Positions 1-7,530 are shown, counted from the stretch's first letter. The stretch: DNA of 11,949 bases from Clostridia bacterium (GCA_900768005.1 CAAGBE010000066.1:1-11949), one strand, 5' to 3'. Notes: generated by a model from the sequence alone, not told the origin. Numbers and translations: made by a program.

Positions 1-2429
1 ATGCGATGAGCGTTATCGTAAGCCGTGCACTCCCCGACGTGCGTGACGGTCTTAAACCCGTACACAGAAGAATTCTTTATTCAATGTACGAGGAAAACCT
101 CACTCATGACAAGCCTTTCTTCAAATCAGCTACCACAGTTGGTAACGTTATCGGTAGGTATCATCCCCACGGTGATGCTTCCGTTTATGATGCACTTGTA
201 AGAATGGCGCAGGATTTCTCTATGCGTTATCCTCTTATCGAGGGTCACGGTAACTTCGGTAGCGTGGACGGCGACCCGCCTGCTGCATACCGTTATACCG
301 AGGCGAGAATGAGCAAGCTTTCCAATGTTCTTCTGGAAAATATTGAAAAGGACACTGTTGATTTTGCTCCCAACTTCGATGAAAAGAGAAAAGAGCCTAC
401 AATTCTTCCTACAAGAGTGCCCACACTTCTTATAAACGGAAGCAGCGGTATTGCCGTTGGTATGGCAACAAATATACCCCCTCATAACCTGACGGAAGTG
501 CTTAACGGTGCTATGGCGCAGATTGACAACCCCGATATCACCGTTGAGGAGCTTATGGAGCATATTCAGGGTCCCGACTTCCCCACAAGCGGTACAATTA
601 TGGGAAGAAGCGGTATCAGAAGTGCATATAACACAGGTAGGGGCAAAATCGTAATCCGTGCGAAAGCTACTATTGAGGAACATAAGGACGGCACAAGCTC
701 TATTATCGTTACAGAGCTTCCTTATCAGGTTAACAAGAAAATGCTTGTGGAATCCATTGCAAACCTTGTTAAAGAGAAGAAAATCGAGGGACTTTCCGAC
801 ATTGACGACCATTCATCCGACCGTGTAGGTATACGTCTTGAAATTTTTCTTAAGAGAGACGCAAATCCGCAGGTTGTACTTAATCAGCTTTATAAATATA
901 CCAGACTTCAGGACAGCTTCAGTGTAAATCTTCTTGCAATCTGTGACGGAAAGCCCAAAACAATGGGACTTAAGGAAGTTTTGGATAACTTCATCACATT
1001 CCAGAAAGAAATCGTTACAAGAAGAATTAAGTTTGACAAGGCAAAGGCAGAAGCGAGAATGCATATACTTGAAGGACTCCGCATTGCCCTTGCAAACATT
1101 GATGAAGTAATCGAAGTAATCAGAAATTCTTATGACGATGCCAAGGAAAATCTTATGGCACGCTTCGGTTTCTCCGAAATTCAGGCACAGAGCGTACTCG
1201 ATATGCGTCTTGCACAGCTCCAGCGACTGAACGGAGAAAAGATTGACGACGAATATAACGAGCTTACCGCAAGAGTAGAGGAATATATAGCAATTCTCGG
1301 TGACGAAGCTCTTCTTCTCGCTCAGATAAAGAAAGAGCTTACCGAAATCCGTGACAAATTCGGTGACGAAAGAAGAACAAATATCGAAAATGTTATGACG
1401 GAAATCGACATAGAAGACCTTATTGAGGAAGAAGAAAGTGTAATAACACTTACCAATGCAGGTTATATTAAACGTATGCCCACCTCCACATACACCAGTC
1501 AGAACCGTGGCGGTAAAGGTATCAAGGGTATGACCACCAAGGATGAAGACTTTGTAAAGACAATTATGGTGGCATCAACCCACGACAATATGCTGTTCTT
1601 CACAAACCGCGGAAGAATGTACCGCCTGAAAGGGTATCAGATTCCCGAATCAAGCCGTCAGGCAAAGGGCAGTGCGATTGTAAACCTGCTCCCCGTGGAA
1701 AAGGACGAATATGTAACAGCACTTATTGCTCTCCGTGATTTTGAGGATGATAAGTATCTCCTTATGTGTACAAGAAACGGCGTAATCAAGAAAACTGCCG
1801 TTACAGACTATAACACAGCGAGAAAGGGCGGTATCATCGGTATTTCCCTTGACGAGGGCGACGAGCTTATCAGAGTAGAGCTTACAAACGGTGAAAATGA
1901 CATTGTTATAGGTACCTATAACGGTATGGCAATCCGTTTCAATGAAAAGGATGTCCGTTCTATGGGCAGAGTTACACGCGGTGTTAAGGCAATTACACTC
2001 CGCGGTGGTGACTATATCGTGGGAATGTGCCTTGCATCTGAGGATACACAGCTTCTTGCCGTGTCCGAGCTTGGTTATGGTAAGAGAACTGACCTTTCCG
2101 AATACCGTGTTCAGTCCCGTGGCGGTGTAGGTATAAAGACATATAAGTGCAGTGATGTAACAGGTAATGTGATAAGCGTTACCACAGTTAAGGATGATGA
2201 GGATATTATGATGATTACCTCCGAGGGTGTTATCATAAGAATCCCTGCATCGGGCATCAGCACCATAGGAAGAAGCACCAAGGGTGTACGCCTTATGCGT
2301 CTTAAGGACGGCGTAAAGGTCGTTTCAATCGGTATTACCGAGCATGAAGAACCCGAAGAGGAAGAAACGGTAAATTCCGAAAATCCTGCAGAGGAAACAG
2401 TGCAGACCCCAGAGGTGCCTGCTGAATAA
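1..2429 (+). CDS. gyrA: DNA gyrase subunit A, 5'-truncated by window edge
   Basis: GyrA is the breakage-reunion subunit of the A2B2 type II topoisomerase that introduces negative supercoils using ATP hydrolysed by GyrB. The reading frame is open from base 3 and enters at Tyr-Ala-Met of the conserved YAMSVIV motif, so the Met at 6 is internal (equivalent to E. coli Met26); about 25 or more N-terminal residues lie outside. Counting from that Met, residue n matches E. coli n+25. The catalytic tyrosine is Tyr97 (codon 294-296, E. coli Tyr122) in RYTEAR. The quinolone region reads HPHGDASVYD, with Ala at E. coli position 83 and Asp at 87. A GyrA box QNRGGKG (1500-1520), which separates GyrA from ParC, opens the C-terminal beta-pinwheel that wraps DNA. 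The protein ends in a Glu-rich tail of about 30 residues. Identity is very secure. Confidence 0.98.
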   Translation, partial: AMSVIVSRALPDVRDGLKPVHRRILYSMYEENLTHDKPFFKSATTVGNVIGRYHPHGDASVYDALVRMAQDFSMRYPLIEGHGNFGSVDGDPPAAYRYTEARMSKLSNVLLENIEKDTVDFAPNFDEKRKEPTILPTRVPTLLINGSSGIAVGMATNIPPHNLTEVLNGAMAQIDNPDITVEELMEHIQGPDFPTSGTIMGRSGIRSAYNTGRGKIVIRAKATIEEHKDGTSSIIVTELPYQVNKKMLVESIANLVKEKKIEGLSDIDDHSSDRVGIRLEIFLKRDANPQVVLNQLYKYTRLQDSFSVNLLAICDGKPKTMGLKEVLDNFITFQKEIVTRRIKFDKAKAEARMHILEGLRIALANIDEVIEVIRNSYDDAKENLMARFGFSEIQAQSVLDMRLAQLQRLNGEKIDDEYNELTARVEEYIAILGDEALLLAQIKKELTEIRDKFGDERRTNIENVMTEIDIEDLIEEEESVITLTNAGYIKRMPTSTYTSQNRGGKGIKGMTTKDEDFVKTIMVASTHDNMLFFTNRGRMYRLKGYQIPESSRQAKGSAIVNLLPVEKDEYVTALIALRDFEDDKYLLMCTRNGVIKKTAVTDYNTARKGGIIGISLDEGDELIRVELTNGENDIVIGTYNGMAIRFNEKDVRSMGRVTRGVKAITLRGGDYIVGMCLASEDTQLLAVSELGYGKRTDLSEYRVQSRGGVGIKTYKCSDVTGNVISVTTVKDDEDIMMITSEGVIIRIPASGISTIGRSTKGVRLMRLKDGVKVVSIGITEHEEPEEEETVNSENPAEETVQTPEVPAE

Positions 2430-2445
2430 TAAGGGAGGTTAAATT

Positions 2446-3189
2446 ATGAACGACAAAGATAATACTTTCATATTTAAACCCGATGAAATTGAGGTTTTAG
2501 AAGATAAACCCCATATAGACAGAAGCCCACGAGATGAATACAGCAGGGCAAGAATAACAAAAGCCCGCAAAGAAGAGGAAAAACCTTCCATACTTCCTTA
2601 TGTGGCGGTAGGCCTTGCAGTAGTCCTCCTGATAACCGTAATTTTGGGTGTATTGGTGTTAAGAGGAGATATAAGCTTCAGAAAAGAAACCGAAGAGCCA
2701 CCCACACCGCCCGTAATAGAGGTGGAAGAGGAGGAAGAACCCGAAGAAGAGGTTCAACCCACCCAAAAATGGGAAATAACCTTTGACCCCGACGGAGTTT
2801 ATCATATGGAAAGCGGAAACGGGTATGCCGTTTTTGCAGACTGGTATGATGCCTCGGGAAAAAAGGTAAATTCAAGGAAAAAGGTTTATATCACCTCAGA
2901 AACCGACATCAGGGATAACGGAAAGAGAATTTCTGCCGATGCATTTATCTACATTATAAAAAATCAGGGCGGAAGCAGTGTGTTTTTCCAGAGTGAGGTT
3001 GAAACGGAAAGCGACAAAGTTCTTTCCATAATATACGACAGCCGTGGTTTTGAGGAGGAGCCGGAAGAACTTCCCGAGGAAACAGAGGGTGAGGAAAATC
3101 TCACGCAAACTCCCGAAGATCCCGAAACAACCCCCGAAAAAGAGCCTGTAACTGAGCCAACACCTCAGGAAGGCGAGGAAATAGAATAA
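2446..3189 (+). CDS. Acidic single-pass membrane protein of unknown function, downstream of gyrA
   Basis: 247 aa; family not recognised. It begins 16 bases after the gyrA stop with a strong AAGGGAGG ribosome site (2431-2438) and no visible promoter of its own, so it is probably co-transcribed with gyrA. Residues 1-47 are charged and hydrophilic, followed by one strong membrane helix at about 49-73 (PYVAVGLAVVLLITVILGVL core). The next stretch, 80-105, is Glu/Pro-rich. A compact region at about 108-200 has alternating hydrophobic residues (WEITFDPDGVYHM, YAVFADWYDASGKKV, FIYIIK) that look like a small beta domain. The tail 203-247 is again Glu/Pro/Thr-rich and disordered-looking. The positive-inside rule (Lys/Arg cluster at 35-46) suggests that the C-terminal domain faces outward, with the acidic segments as linkers. 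It may be a cell-surface or envelope protein; function is open. Confidence 0.8.
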   Translation: MNDKDNTFIFKPDEIEVLEDKPHIDRSPRDEYSRARITKARKEEEKPSILPYVAVGLAVVLLITVILGVLVLRGDISFRKETEEPPTPPVIEVEEEEEPEEEVQPTQKWEITFDPDGVYHMESGNGYAVFADWYDASGKKVNSRKKVYITSETDIRDNGKRISADAFIYIIKNQGGSSVFFQSEVETESDKVLSIIYDSRGFEEEPEELPEETEGEENLTQTPEDPETTPEKEPVTEPTPQEGEEIE

Positions 3190-3192
3190 ACA

Positions 3193-3225
3193 AAAACCCC
3201 ACAACCAATATGGTTGTGGGGTTTT
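3193..3225. terminator. Bidirectional intrinsic terminator between gyrA operon and rplM-rpsI
   Basis: A perfect 15-bp inverted repeat (3193-3207 with 3211-3225) encloses a 3-base ATA centre. The stem has a GC-rich CCCCACAACC/GGTTGTGGGG core flanked by AAAA and TTTT, so it gives a hairpin followed by a short U-run in either direction. It sits between the end of the 2446-3189 gene and the end of rpsI, two convergent units, and can stop both. Confidence 0.9.
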
Positions 3226-3250
3226 GAATACGTCCTGTAAGATAAGAAAG

Positions 3251-3646
3251 TTATCTTTTGCTGAACTGGGGAGCACGACGAGCGCCCTTTAAGCCGTACT
3301 TCTTTCTTTCCTTCATTCTGGGGTCACGAGTAAGGAAGCCAGCCTGCTTAAGTACAGGTCTGTAAGCTTCTTCGTCAACCTTGAGGAGTGCACGTGCGAT
3401 ACCGTGACGGATAGCACCTGCCTGACCTGTAAAGCCACCGCCGTGTACGTTACAAATAACGTCAAACTTGCCTTCTGTGCTTGTAGCAACGAGGGGCTGA
3501 CGGAGAATAGCCTTAAGTGTTTCAAGTCCGAAATAATCGTCAATAGTTCTCTTGTTGATTGTGATTTCGCCTTTACCGGGAACGAGGCGAACACGAGCAA
3601 CAGACTTCTTTCTTCTACCTGTTCCGAAATACTGTGTGATTGCCAT
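3251..3646 (-). CDS. rpsI: 30S ribosomal protein S9
   Basis: 131 aa, full family length. S9 (uS9) sits in the head of the small subunit, and its C-terminal tail reaches the anticodon stem-loop of P-site tRNA. The sequence shows the family's N-terminal YFGTGRRKKSVARV motif, the GGGFTGQAGAIRHGIARAL core and the conserved basic tail ending in QFSKR. The ATG at 3644-3646 is preceded by a GGAGGGTG ribosome site (3653-3660). It lies 15 bases downstream of the rplM stop, the usual L13-S9 operon, and transcription ends at the hairpin 3193-3225. Nothing unusual in the protein. Confidence 0.99.
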   Translation of the reverse strand: MAITQYFGTGRRKKSVARVRLVPGKGEITINKRTIDDYFGLETLKAILRQPLVATSTEGKFDVICNVHGGGFTGQAGAIRHGIARALLKVDEEAYRPVLKQAGFLTRDPRMKERKKYGLKGARRAPQFSKR

Positions 3647-3661
3647 TTAATTCACCCTCCC

Positions 3662-4099
3662 TTATTTAATGTCGCGAGTCCAAACCTCAGGCATCTGAGC
3701 CTCGTGGTTATGTTCGCTACCCTTGTAAACTCTGAGTCTTGTAAGAGCGCTTCTGCCGATTGTTGTAGCGGGAAGCATACCCTTGATTGCAAGATACATA
3801 GCTCTGTCAGCGTTCTTCTCCATCATATCCTTTGCACTAACAGTCTTAAGACCGCCAATCCAACCTGTATGACGATAGTAGTTCTTCTGAAGGAGCTTGT
3901 TTCCTGTAAATACTGCCTTGTCACAGTTGAGAACGATTACATGGTCTCCGCAATCAACGTGGGGAGTGTAAGTTACCTTTTCCTTACCGCGAAGGATGCT
4001 TGCAGCCTGTGCAGCAACACGACCAACACTCTTACCGGTTGCATCGATAATGTACCATTTTCTCTGAACCTGACCTGCTTTTTCCATAGTGGTCTTCAT
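3662..4099 (-). CDS. rplM: 50S ribosomal protein L13
   Basis: 145 aa, normal length for L13 (uL13), an early-assembling 23S rRNA-binding protein of the large subunit. Hallmarks are RKWYIIDATGKSVGRVAA near residues 13-30, YTPHVDCGDHVIVLN around 44-58, YYRHTGWIGGLK and the KGMLP / HEAQMPEVW C-terminal motifs. The ATG at 4097-4099 is set by an AGGAGGAA ribosome site (4106-4113). A second Met at residue 5 is possible but less well placed. It is the first gene of the rplM-rpsI operon, read from the promoter at 4146-4174; the leader is only about 40 nt. The last residues (WTRDIK) extend slightly past the usual end. Confidence 0.99.
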   Translation of the reverse strand: MKTTMEKAGQVQRKWYIIDATGKSVGRVAAQAASILRGKEKVTYTPHVDCGDHVIVLNCDKAVFTGNKLLQKNYYRHTGWIGGLKTVSAKDMMEKNADRAMYLAIKGMLPATTIGRSALTRLRVYKGSEHNHEAQMPEVWTRDIK

Positions 4100-4145
4100 G
4101 TGGTTTTCCTCCTAAAAATAATAATTTCTTTTTTCAGCAAGAGTT

Positions 4146-4174
4146 ATTGTAATACAGAAAAAACCTTTTGTCAA
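4146..4174 (-). promoter_or_regulatory. Sigma-A-type promoter of rplM-rpsI
   Basis: On the minus strand, a perfect TTGACA (4174-4169) is followed by a 17-base spacer and TACAAT (4151-4146), one mismatch from consensus. The predicted +1 is about 4139, giving a leader of about 40 nt with no obvious structure. Upstream of the -35 box is a strongly A/T-rich stretch (4175-4205) that could act as an UP element, as expected for a ribosomal protein operon. Confidence 0.85.
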
Positions 4175-4210
4175 CACTTTTTTGTAAATAATTTAATTTA
4201 TAAAGTAAAT

Positions 4211-4260
4211 GCTCTTAAATACTCTTGTTTACTCTCTTAATCTCTCGTATTCTCTCGTGG
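4211..4260. repeat. Five 10-bp units in helical phase between divergent promoters
   Basis: Consecutive 10-mers starting at 4211, 4221, 4231, 4241 and 4251 share the pattern NCTCT(T/C) in their first six bases: GCTCTTAAAT, ACTCTTGTTT, ACTCTCTTAA, TCTCTCGTAT, TCTCTCGTGG. The period is exactly 10 bases, about one helical turn. An inverted partner AGAGTAA lies at 4272-4278. The array lies 36 bp upstream of the rplM -35 box and 30 bp upstream of the rightward -35 box. It may be a multi-site regulator target or just low-complexity DNA. Confidence 0.5.
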
Positions 4261-4290
4261 CAAATTAAAAAAGAGTAAGATTTTTACAGC

Positions 4291-4319
4291 TTGATTTAGG
4301 CTTTTTTTTATTGTATAAT
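4291..4319 (+). promoter_or_regulatory. Promoter of the CotH-SLH / ttcA-like unit
   Basis: TTGATT (4291-4296) with a 17-base spacer to a perfect TATAAT (4314-4319). The predicted +1 is near 4326, leaving a 26-nt leader before the chosen ATG at 4352. This promoter position argues against using the in-frame ATG at 4328, which would make the message almost leaderless. Confidence 0.75.
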
Positions 4320-4351
4320 AGGAAAAGATGAAAAATCGTGGAGGAAACTGT

Positions 4352-6526
4352 ATGCGATGCATTAAATATAATTTTATAAAAATACTGATTGCACTTTTAC
4401 TTTTCGGAGTAACAGTTTATGCATCTGACAAACCAGATATATACACCTTTGGGGATAGTAGAAACCCCGATACAAGGGTGTCAGTGCAGATAATTGGTGA
4501 TGAAAACACAATGGTGCTCCCCTCGTCGGTGAACCCCGAAAGCCTGACTCTTTTTGGGGGATGGAAAAATTCTTCCGAAATATATATGGAGGGTGATTTA
4601 AAAGAGGAAGCTTTTATTTCAGGCAGGAAGATAAACCTTAACGACTTTTGTGCAGACGGTAACTATAAGCTTAATTTCAAGGCAGGAGAGAATGAGTATA
4701 TGGTACGGTTTCTTTTCTCTGAAAATGTTCCCTCTCTTTTCCTTGTGAGTGACAACCCCGAGGAAAAAGGACTCGAATGGGTGGAAGCAAGTGCGGACAA
4801 ATCAAATAAAGCAACGGGCAGAATGGTGCTTTTAAAAGAGGACGGCACAATGGTGCATCAGGGAGCATTGACTCAAATTAAGGGACGCGGAAACAGCACA
4901 TGGATAGGGAAGAAAAAGCCTTATCAGATAAAGACCGACACAAAGGTCGATTTGCTCCAGACGGGAAACCCCGAGAATAAGTCAAAAACGTGGGTGCTTC
5001 TTGCAAACTATCTTGACCTTTCGCTGATGAATAATTCCATTGCCCTCGGCCTGGGCGATGCTATGGAAATGGAAGCCAATATAGAAAACACGCACATAGA
5101 CTTGTATTATGACGGACAGTACCGCGGAAGCTATCTTCTTTCCGAAAAGGTGGAGGTAGGCGAGGGCAGGGTAAATATAACAGACCTTGAGGAAATAAAT
5201 GAAAAAGAAAATGACGGTACGGACATAGAGGAGCTTCCAATAGGAAATTCCACAACGGAAAACGGTGCATTTTTCACCTATTGTGAAAATATGAAATCAC
5301 CAGAGGATATTTCGGGCGGTTATTTGCTGGAAATGGACTACGAATACCGCGCGTTGGAGGAGGTTTGTTACTTCCGCACCGCCCGCGGTCAGTATGTAGT
5401 TGTAAAAAGTCCCGAATATGCCTCCAAAGAGGAAATGAATCACATTGCCTCCTACTATCAGGAGTATGAGGATGCCGTGTACAACGGCGGTGTAAACCCT
5501 GAAACGGGGAAAGAATACACCGACTATGTTGACGGTGAGAGTGTGGCTTGCTACTACATTATGAATGAATTTACCAAGGCGAGGGACTTTTTCTCAAGCT
5601 CCGCTTATCTGTATAAGGACAGCGGTGAGGGAAAAATGGAAATGGGACCCTTGTGGGACTATGACCTAGGCTTTGGCAAGAGCAGGTATGAGGAAAATAC
5701 ACAAGAGCCATCCTATGGATTGTCTGTTTATAACACCTCTTTCGGGGAAAAGCTTCTCCGGATTCCCTCTTTCCGCGTGCTTCTTTCACAAATATATGAA
5801 GAAAAGCTTTACCCCATTGTAAAAGAACTTGATATTGAGGAAGACCGTCTGCGGGCATCTGCGTTATGCAATGCACATATGTGGCATCAGGGACAAAACT
5901 GGGAGGAGGATGTGCAAAATCTCCGTACCTTTATAAATGAAAGAGCGTGGTATTTAAAGGATACATTCAGCTATTTAGCGGAGAACACCACATATAAAAA
6001 AGGTCGTTACAGCGATGTTCTTGAAAACGACTGGTATCTTGAAGCCGTGACAACGGCAACGGATAAAGGATATATGAACGGTGTCAGCGACAGCTTTTTT
6101 GACCCATATGCCAAGGTAAGACGCTCGGAAATGGCACAAGTGCTGTTTAATATGTCGGGAGCGAAAGCCAGCGCTTTTAAAAACCGGTTTGCAGACGTAA
6201 ATGAGGGTGACTGGTTTGCAAATGCCGTAAACTGGGCGGTCAGGAAGGGTGTAATGACAGGAATTACAAAGGAAGCATTTAACCCCAATCAGTACATTAC
6301 CCGTGAGGAATTTGTGACGGCACTTTACCGCTATGCAGGAAAGCCCAGTGCAAACGGAAACCTCTCCAAATTTGCCGACAGCACAGATATATCCGCTGAT
6401 GCCCGTAATGCCGTAAGGTGGGCGGTAGGGAAAAATATATTGCAGGGTGATAGTAACCTTTGCCTTAACCCCAAAGGATATATAACCCGTGCCGAGCTTG
6501 CGACAATGCTCATAAGATATAAATAA
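4352..6526 (+). CDS. Secreted CotH-kinase-like protein with three SLH domains
   Basis: 724 aa. The start at 4352 is chosen because GGAGG (4340-4344) lies 7 bases upstream; an in-frame ATG at 4328 has no ribosome site. A signal peptide covers about residues 1-25 (hydrophobic IKILIALLLFGVTVYA). A CotH-type kinase domain spans roughly 125-480: GRGNSTW at 178-184 followed by KKPYQIK, then WVLLANYLDLSLMNN, GSYLLSEKVEVGEGRVNI, GGYLLEMDY and GPLWDYDLGFG at 432-442, whose Asp436/Asp438 fit the family's acidic metal/nucleotide-binding motif. Three SLH domains follow, starting near 553, 613 and 674, with TREE and TRAE motifs in the second and third, expected to hold the protein on pyruvylated secondary cell-wall polymer. 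CotH of Bacillus phosphorylates spore-coat proteins; here the protein should act on the cell surface. Activity and substrate are inferred. Confidence 0.9.
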   Translation: MRCIKYNFIKILIALLLFGVTVYASDKPDIYTFGDSRNPDTRVSVQIIGDENTMVLPSSVNPESLTLFGGWKNSSEIYMEGDLKEEAFISGRKINLNDFCADGNYKLNFKAGENEYMVRFLFSENVPSLFLVSDNPEEKGLEWVEASADKSNKATGRMVLLKEDGTMVHQGALTQIKGRGNSTWIGKKKPYQIKTDTKVDLLQTGNPENKSKTWVLLANYLDLSLMNNSIALGLGDAMEMEANIENTHIDLYYDGQYRGSYLLSEKVEVGEGRVNITDLEEINEKENDGTDIEELPIGNSTTENGAFFTYCENMKSPEDISGGYLLEMDYEYRALEEVCYFRTARGQYVVVKSPEYASKEEMNHIASYYQEYEDAVYNGGVNPETGKEYTDYVDGESVACYYIMNEFTKARDFFSSSAYLYKDSGEGKMEMGPLWDYDLGFGKSRYEENTQEPSYGLSVYNTSFGEKLLRIPSFRVLLSQIYEEKLYPIVKELDIEEDRLRASALCNAHMWHQGQNWEEDVQNLRTFINERAWYLKDTFSYLAENTTYKKGRYSDVLENDWYLEAVTTATDKGYMNGVSDSFFDPYAKVRRSEMAQVLFNMSGAKASAFKNRFADVNEGDWFANAVNWAVRKGVMTGITKEAFNPNQYITREEFVTALYRYAGKPSANGNLSKFADSTDISADARNAVRWAVGKNILQGDSNLCLNPKGYITRAELATMLIRYK

Positions 6527-6537
6527 GGAAGAAAATT

Positions 6538-7254
6538 ATGCAGAAATTATTAAGCTACATCCGCCGTGGTGTTGACGATTACAAAATGATAGAGGAAAAC
6601 GACCATATTACCGTGGGCGTGTCGGGTGGTAAGGACTCCCTTGCCCTTTTGTGCGGTCTTGCGAAGCTGAGGCTTTTTTACCCCAAGCCTTTCAAGCTTT
6701 CAGCCGTGACTTTAGATATGGGTTTTGGAATGGATTTTAGTCCCGTTGCCGACCTTTGCAAAGAGCTTGAGGTAGAATATGTGCTGAAAAAAACCGACAT
6801 TGCCGAAATTCTCTTTGATATAAGGAAAGAATCCAACCCCTGCTCCCTTTGCGCAAAGATGCGTCGGGGTGCACTCCACGATGCGGCGTTGGAGCTTGGA
6901 AGCCACAAGGTCGCCCTCGGCCACCACAACGATGATGCTCTTGACACCTTTATGCTTTCACTTGTGTACGAGGGGCGTGTAAACTGCTTTTCACCCGTCA
7001 CATACCTTGACAGAAAGGACATTACCCTTATCCGTCCTATGATTTACGCACCCGAAAACTTTGTAATCGGGTTTGCGAAAAAGTATGAACTCCCCATTGT
7101 GAAAAACCGTTGCCCCGAGGATAAGAGAACGAAAAGGGAATACGCAAAAAATCTCATAAAACAGCTTGAAAAGGAAAACCCCGGCTTTAAAACAAGGCTG
7201 TTTACTGCAATTGAGGGGAGTCATGCGGGAAACTTTGGAATTTTCCCCGAATAA
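6538..7254 (+). CDS. TtcA-family tRNA 2-thiocytidine synthetase-like PP-loop ATPase
   Basis: 238 aa. The PP-loop SGGKDS is at residues 29-34, binding ATP to adenylate a tRNA base. The Cys102-x-x-Cys105 pair in NPCSLCAKMRRG, the GHHNDDALDTF motif (128-138) and a third Cys192 in KNRCPEDKRTKREYAK match the three cysteines used by TtcA to hold a [4Fe-4S] cluster for thiolation of cytidine 32. It is shorter than E. coli TtcA (311 aa) and lacks its C-terminal extension and the second Cys of the late motif, as in many Firmicute members. It starts 11 bases after the CotH-SLH stop, with GGAAG (6527-6531) as a modest ribosome site and no promoter seen, so it is probably read through from that gene. TtcA-like is secure; the exact modified base is inferred. 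Confidence 0.88.
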   Translation: MQKLLSYIRRGVDDYKMIEENDHITVGVSGGKDSLALLCGLAKLRLFYPKPFKLSAVTLDMGFGMDFSPVADLCKELEVEYVLKKTDIAEILFDIRKESNPCSLCAKMRRGALHDAALELGSHKVALGHHNDDALDTFMLSLVYEGRVNCFSPVTYLDRKDITLIRPMIYAPENFVIGFAKKYELPIVKNRCPEDKRTKREYAKNLIKQLEKENPGFKTRLFTAIEGSHAGNFGIFPE

Positions 7255-7274
7255 GAATGTGATAAAGCAGCACC
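7255..7274 (+). repeat. Direct repeat copy 1, abutting ttcA-like stop codon
   Basis: GAATGTGATAAAGCAGCACC, beginning at the base right after the TAA of the upstream gene. It matches the sequence at 7489-7508 at 18 of 20 positions. The pair brackets 214 bases of non-coding DNA that includes the terminator at 7351-7380. Confidence 0.7.
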
Positions 7275-7350
7275 GACCGAAAAACGCGAATATATATGGG
7301 TAAATGCTTTTATATAGTGCATAAACACAGTTTCTTTGATTGATTAAGGA

Positions 7351-7380
7351 AAGGAGTCCCTCGGGACTCCTTGATTTTTT
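7351..7380 (+). terminator. Intrinsic terminator of the CotH-SLH / ttcA-like unit
   Basis: AAGGAGTCCC (7351-7360) and GGGACTCCTT (7363-7372) form a GC-rich hairpin with a tight loop (realistically 9 bp with a CTCG loop), followed by GA and six T (7375-7380). It reads in the plus direction, about 100 bases after the ttcA-like stop. Confidence 0.88.
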
Positions 7381-7488
7381 AGCGTTTTTCTATCGTCAAA
7401 CGTCACCCTCGCAGTACCTATGTACAGCTTCGGGCAAGCCCTACGGGTTCCGTTTAACAATTCTGCACTACTTTCTCCCATTCTCAGA
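7381..7488. other. Non-coding intergenic segment, possible dispersed repeat
   Basis: No convincing gene. It has higher GC and small inverted repeats (GTACCTATGTAC at 7415-7426; GGGCAAGCCC at 7432-7441) in contrast with the A/T-rich gaps elsewhere in the window. It lies between the terminator at 7351-7380 and the second direct-repeat copy at 7489. Its look is that of an intergenic repeat element rather than of degraded coding sequence, but only one copy is present here, so this is inference. Confidence 0.4.
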
Positions 7489-7508
7489 GAATGTGATAAA
7501 AAAGCACC
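7489..7508 (+). repeat. Direct repeat copy 2
   Basis: GAATGTGATAAAAAAGCACC, 18 of 20 identical to 7255-7274 (differences GC versus AA after the shared GATAAA). Same orientation, 234 bases between starts. Confidence 0.7.
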
Positions 7509-7530
7509 CAAATTTTAATTGACGTACCTA

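Noticed and set aside
126..812. Minus-strand open frame (228 codons) inside gyrA
   Set aside because: Antisense to highly conserved gyrA codons, Cys/His-rich nonsense composition and no ribosome site.
4100..4139. L13 autoregulatory leader upstream of rplM
   Set aside because: The predicted leader is only about 40 nt, A/T-rich and without a clear hairpin, so there is too little to support the known L13 leader motif.
3404..4240. Long plus-strand open frame (278 codons) antisense to rpsI-rplM
   Set aside because: It lies entirely across two certain ribosomal protein genes and the rplM promoter, has no ribosome site and no recognisable protein features; it is a shadow of their codon usage.
4328..4351. 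Upstream in-frame ATG extending the CotH-SLH protein by 8 residues
   Set aside because: Only 2 bases from the predicted transcription start, no ribosome site, and the extension would blunt the signal peptide; GGAGG favours 4352.
7340..7522. 60-codon plus-strand open frame after the ttcA-like gene
   Set aside because: It starts inside the terminator hairpin region, has no ribosome site and runs through a repeat copy; composition is not protein-like.
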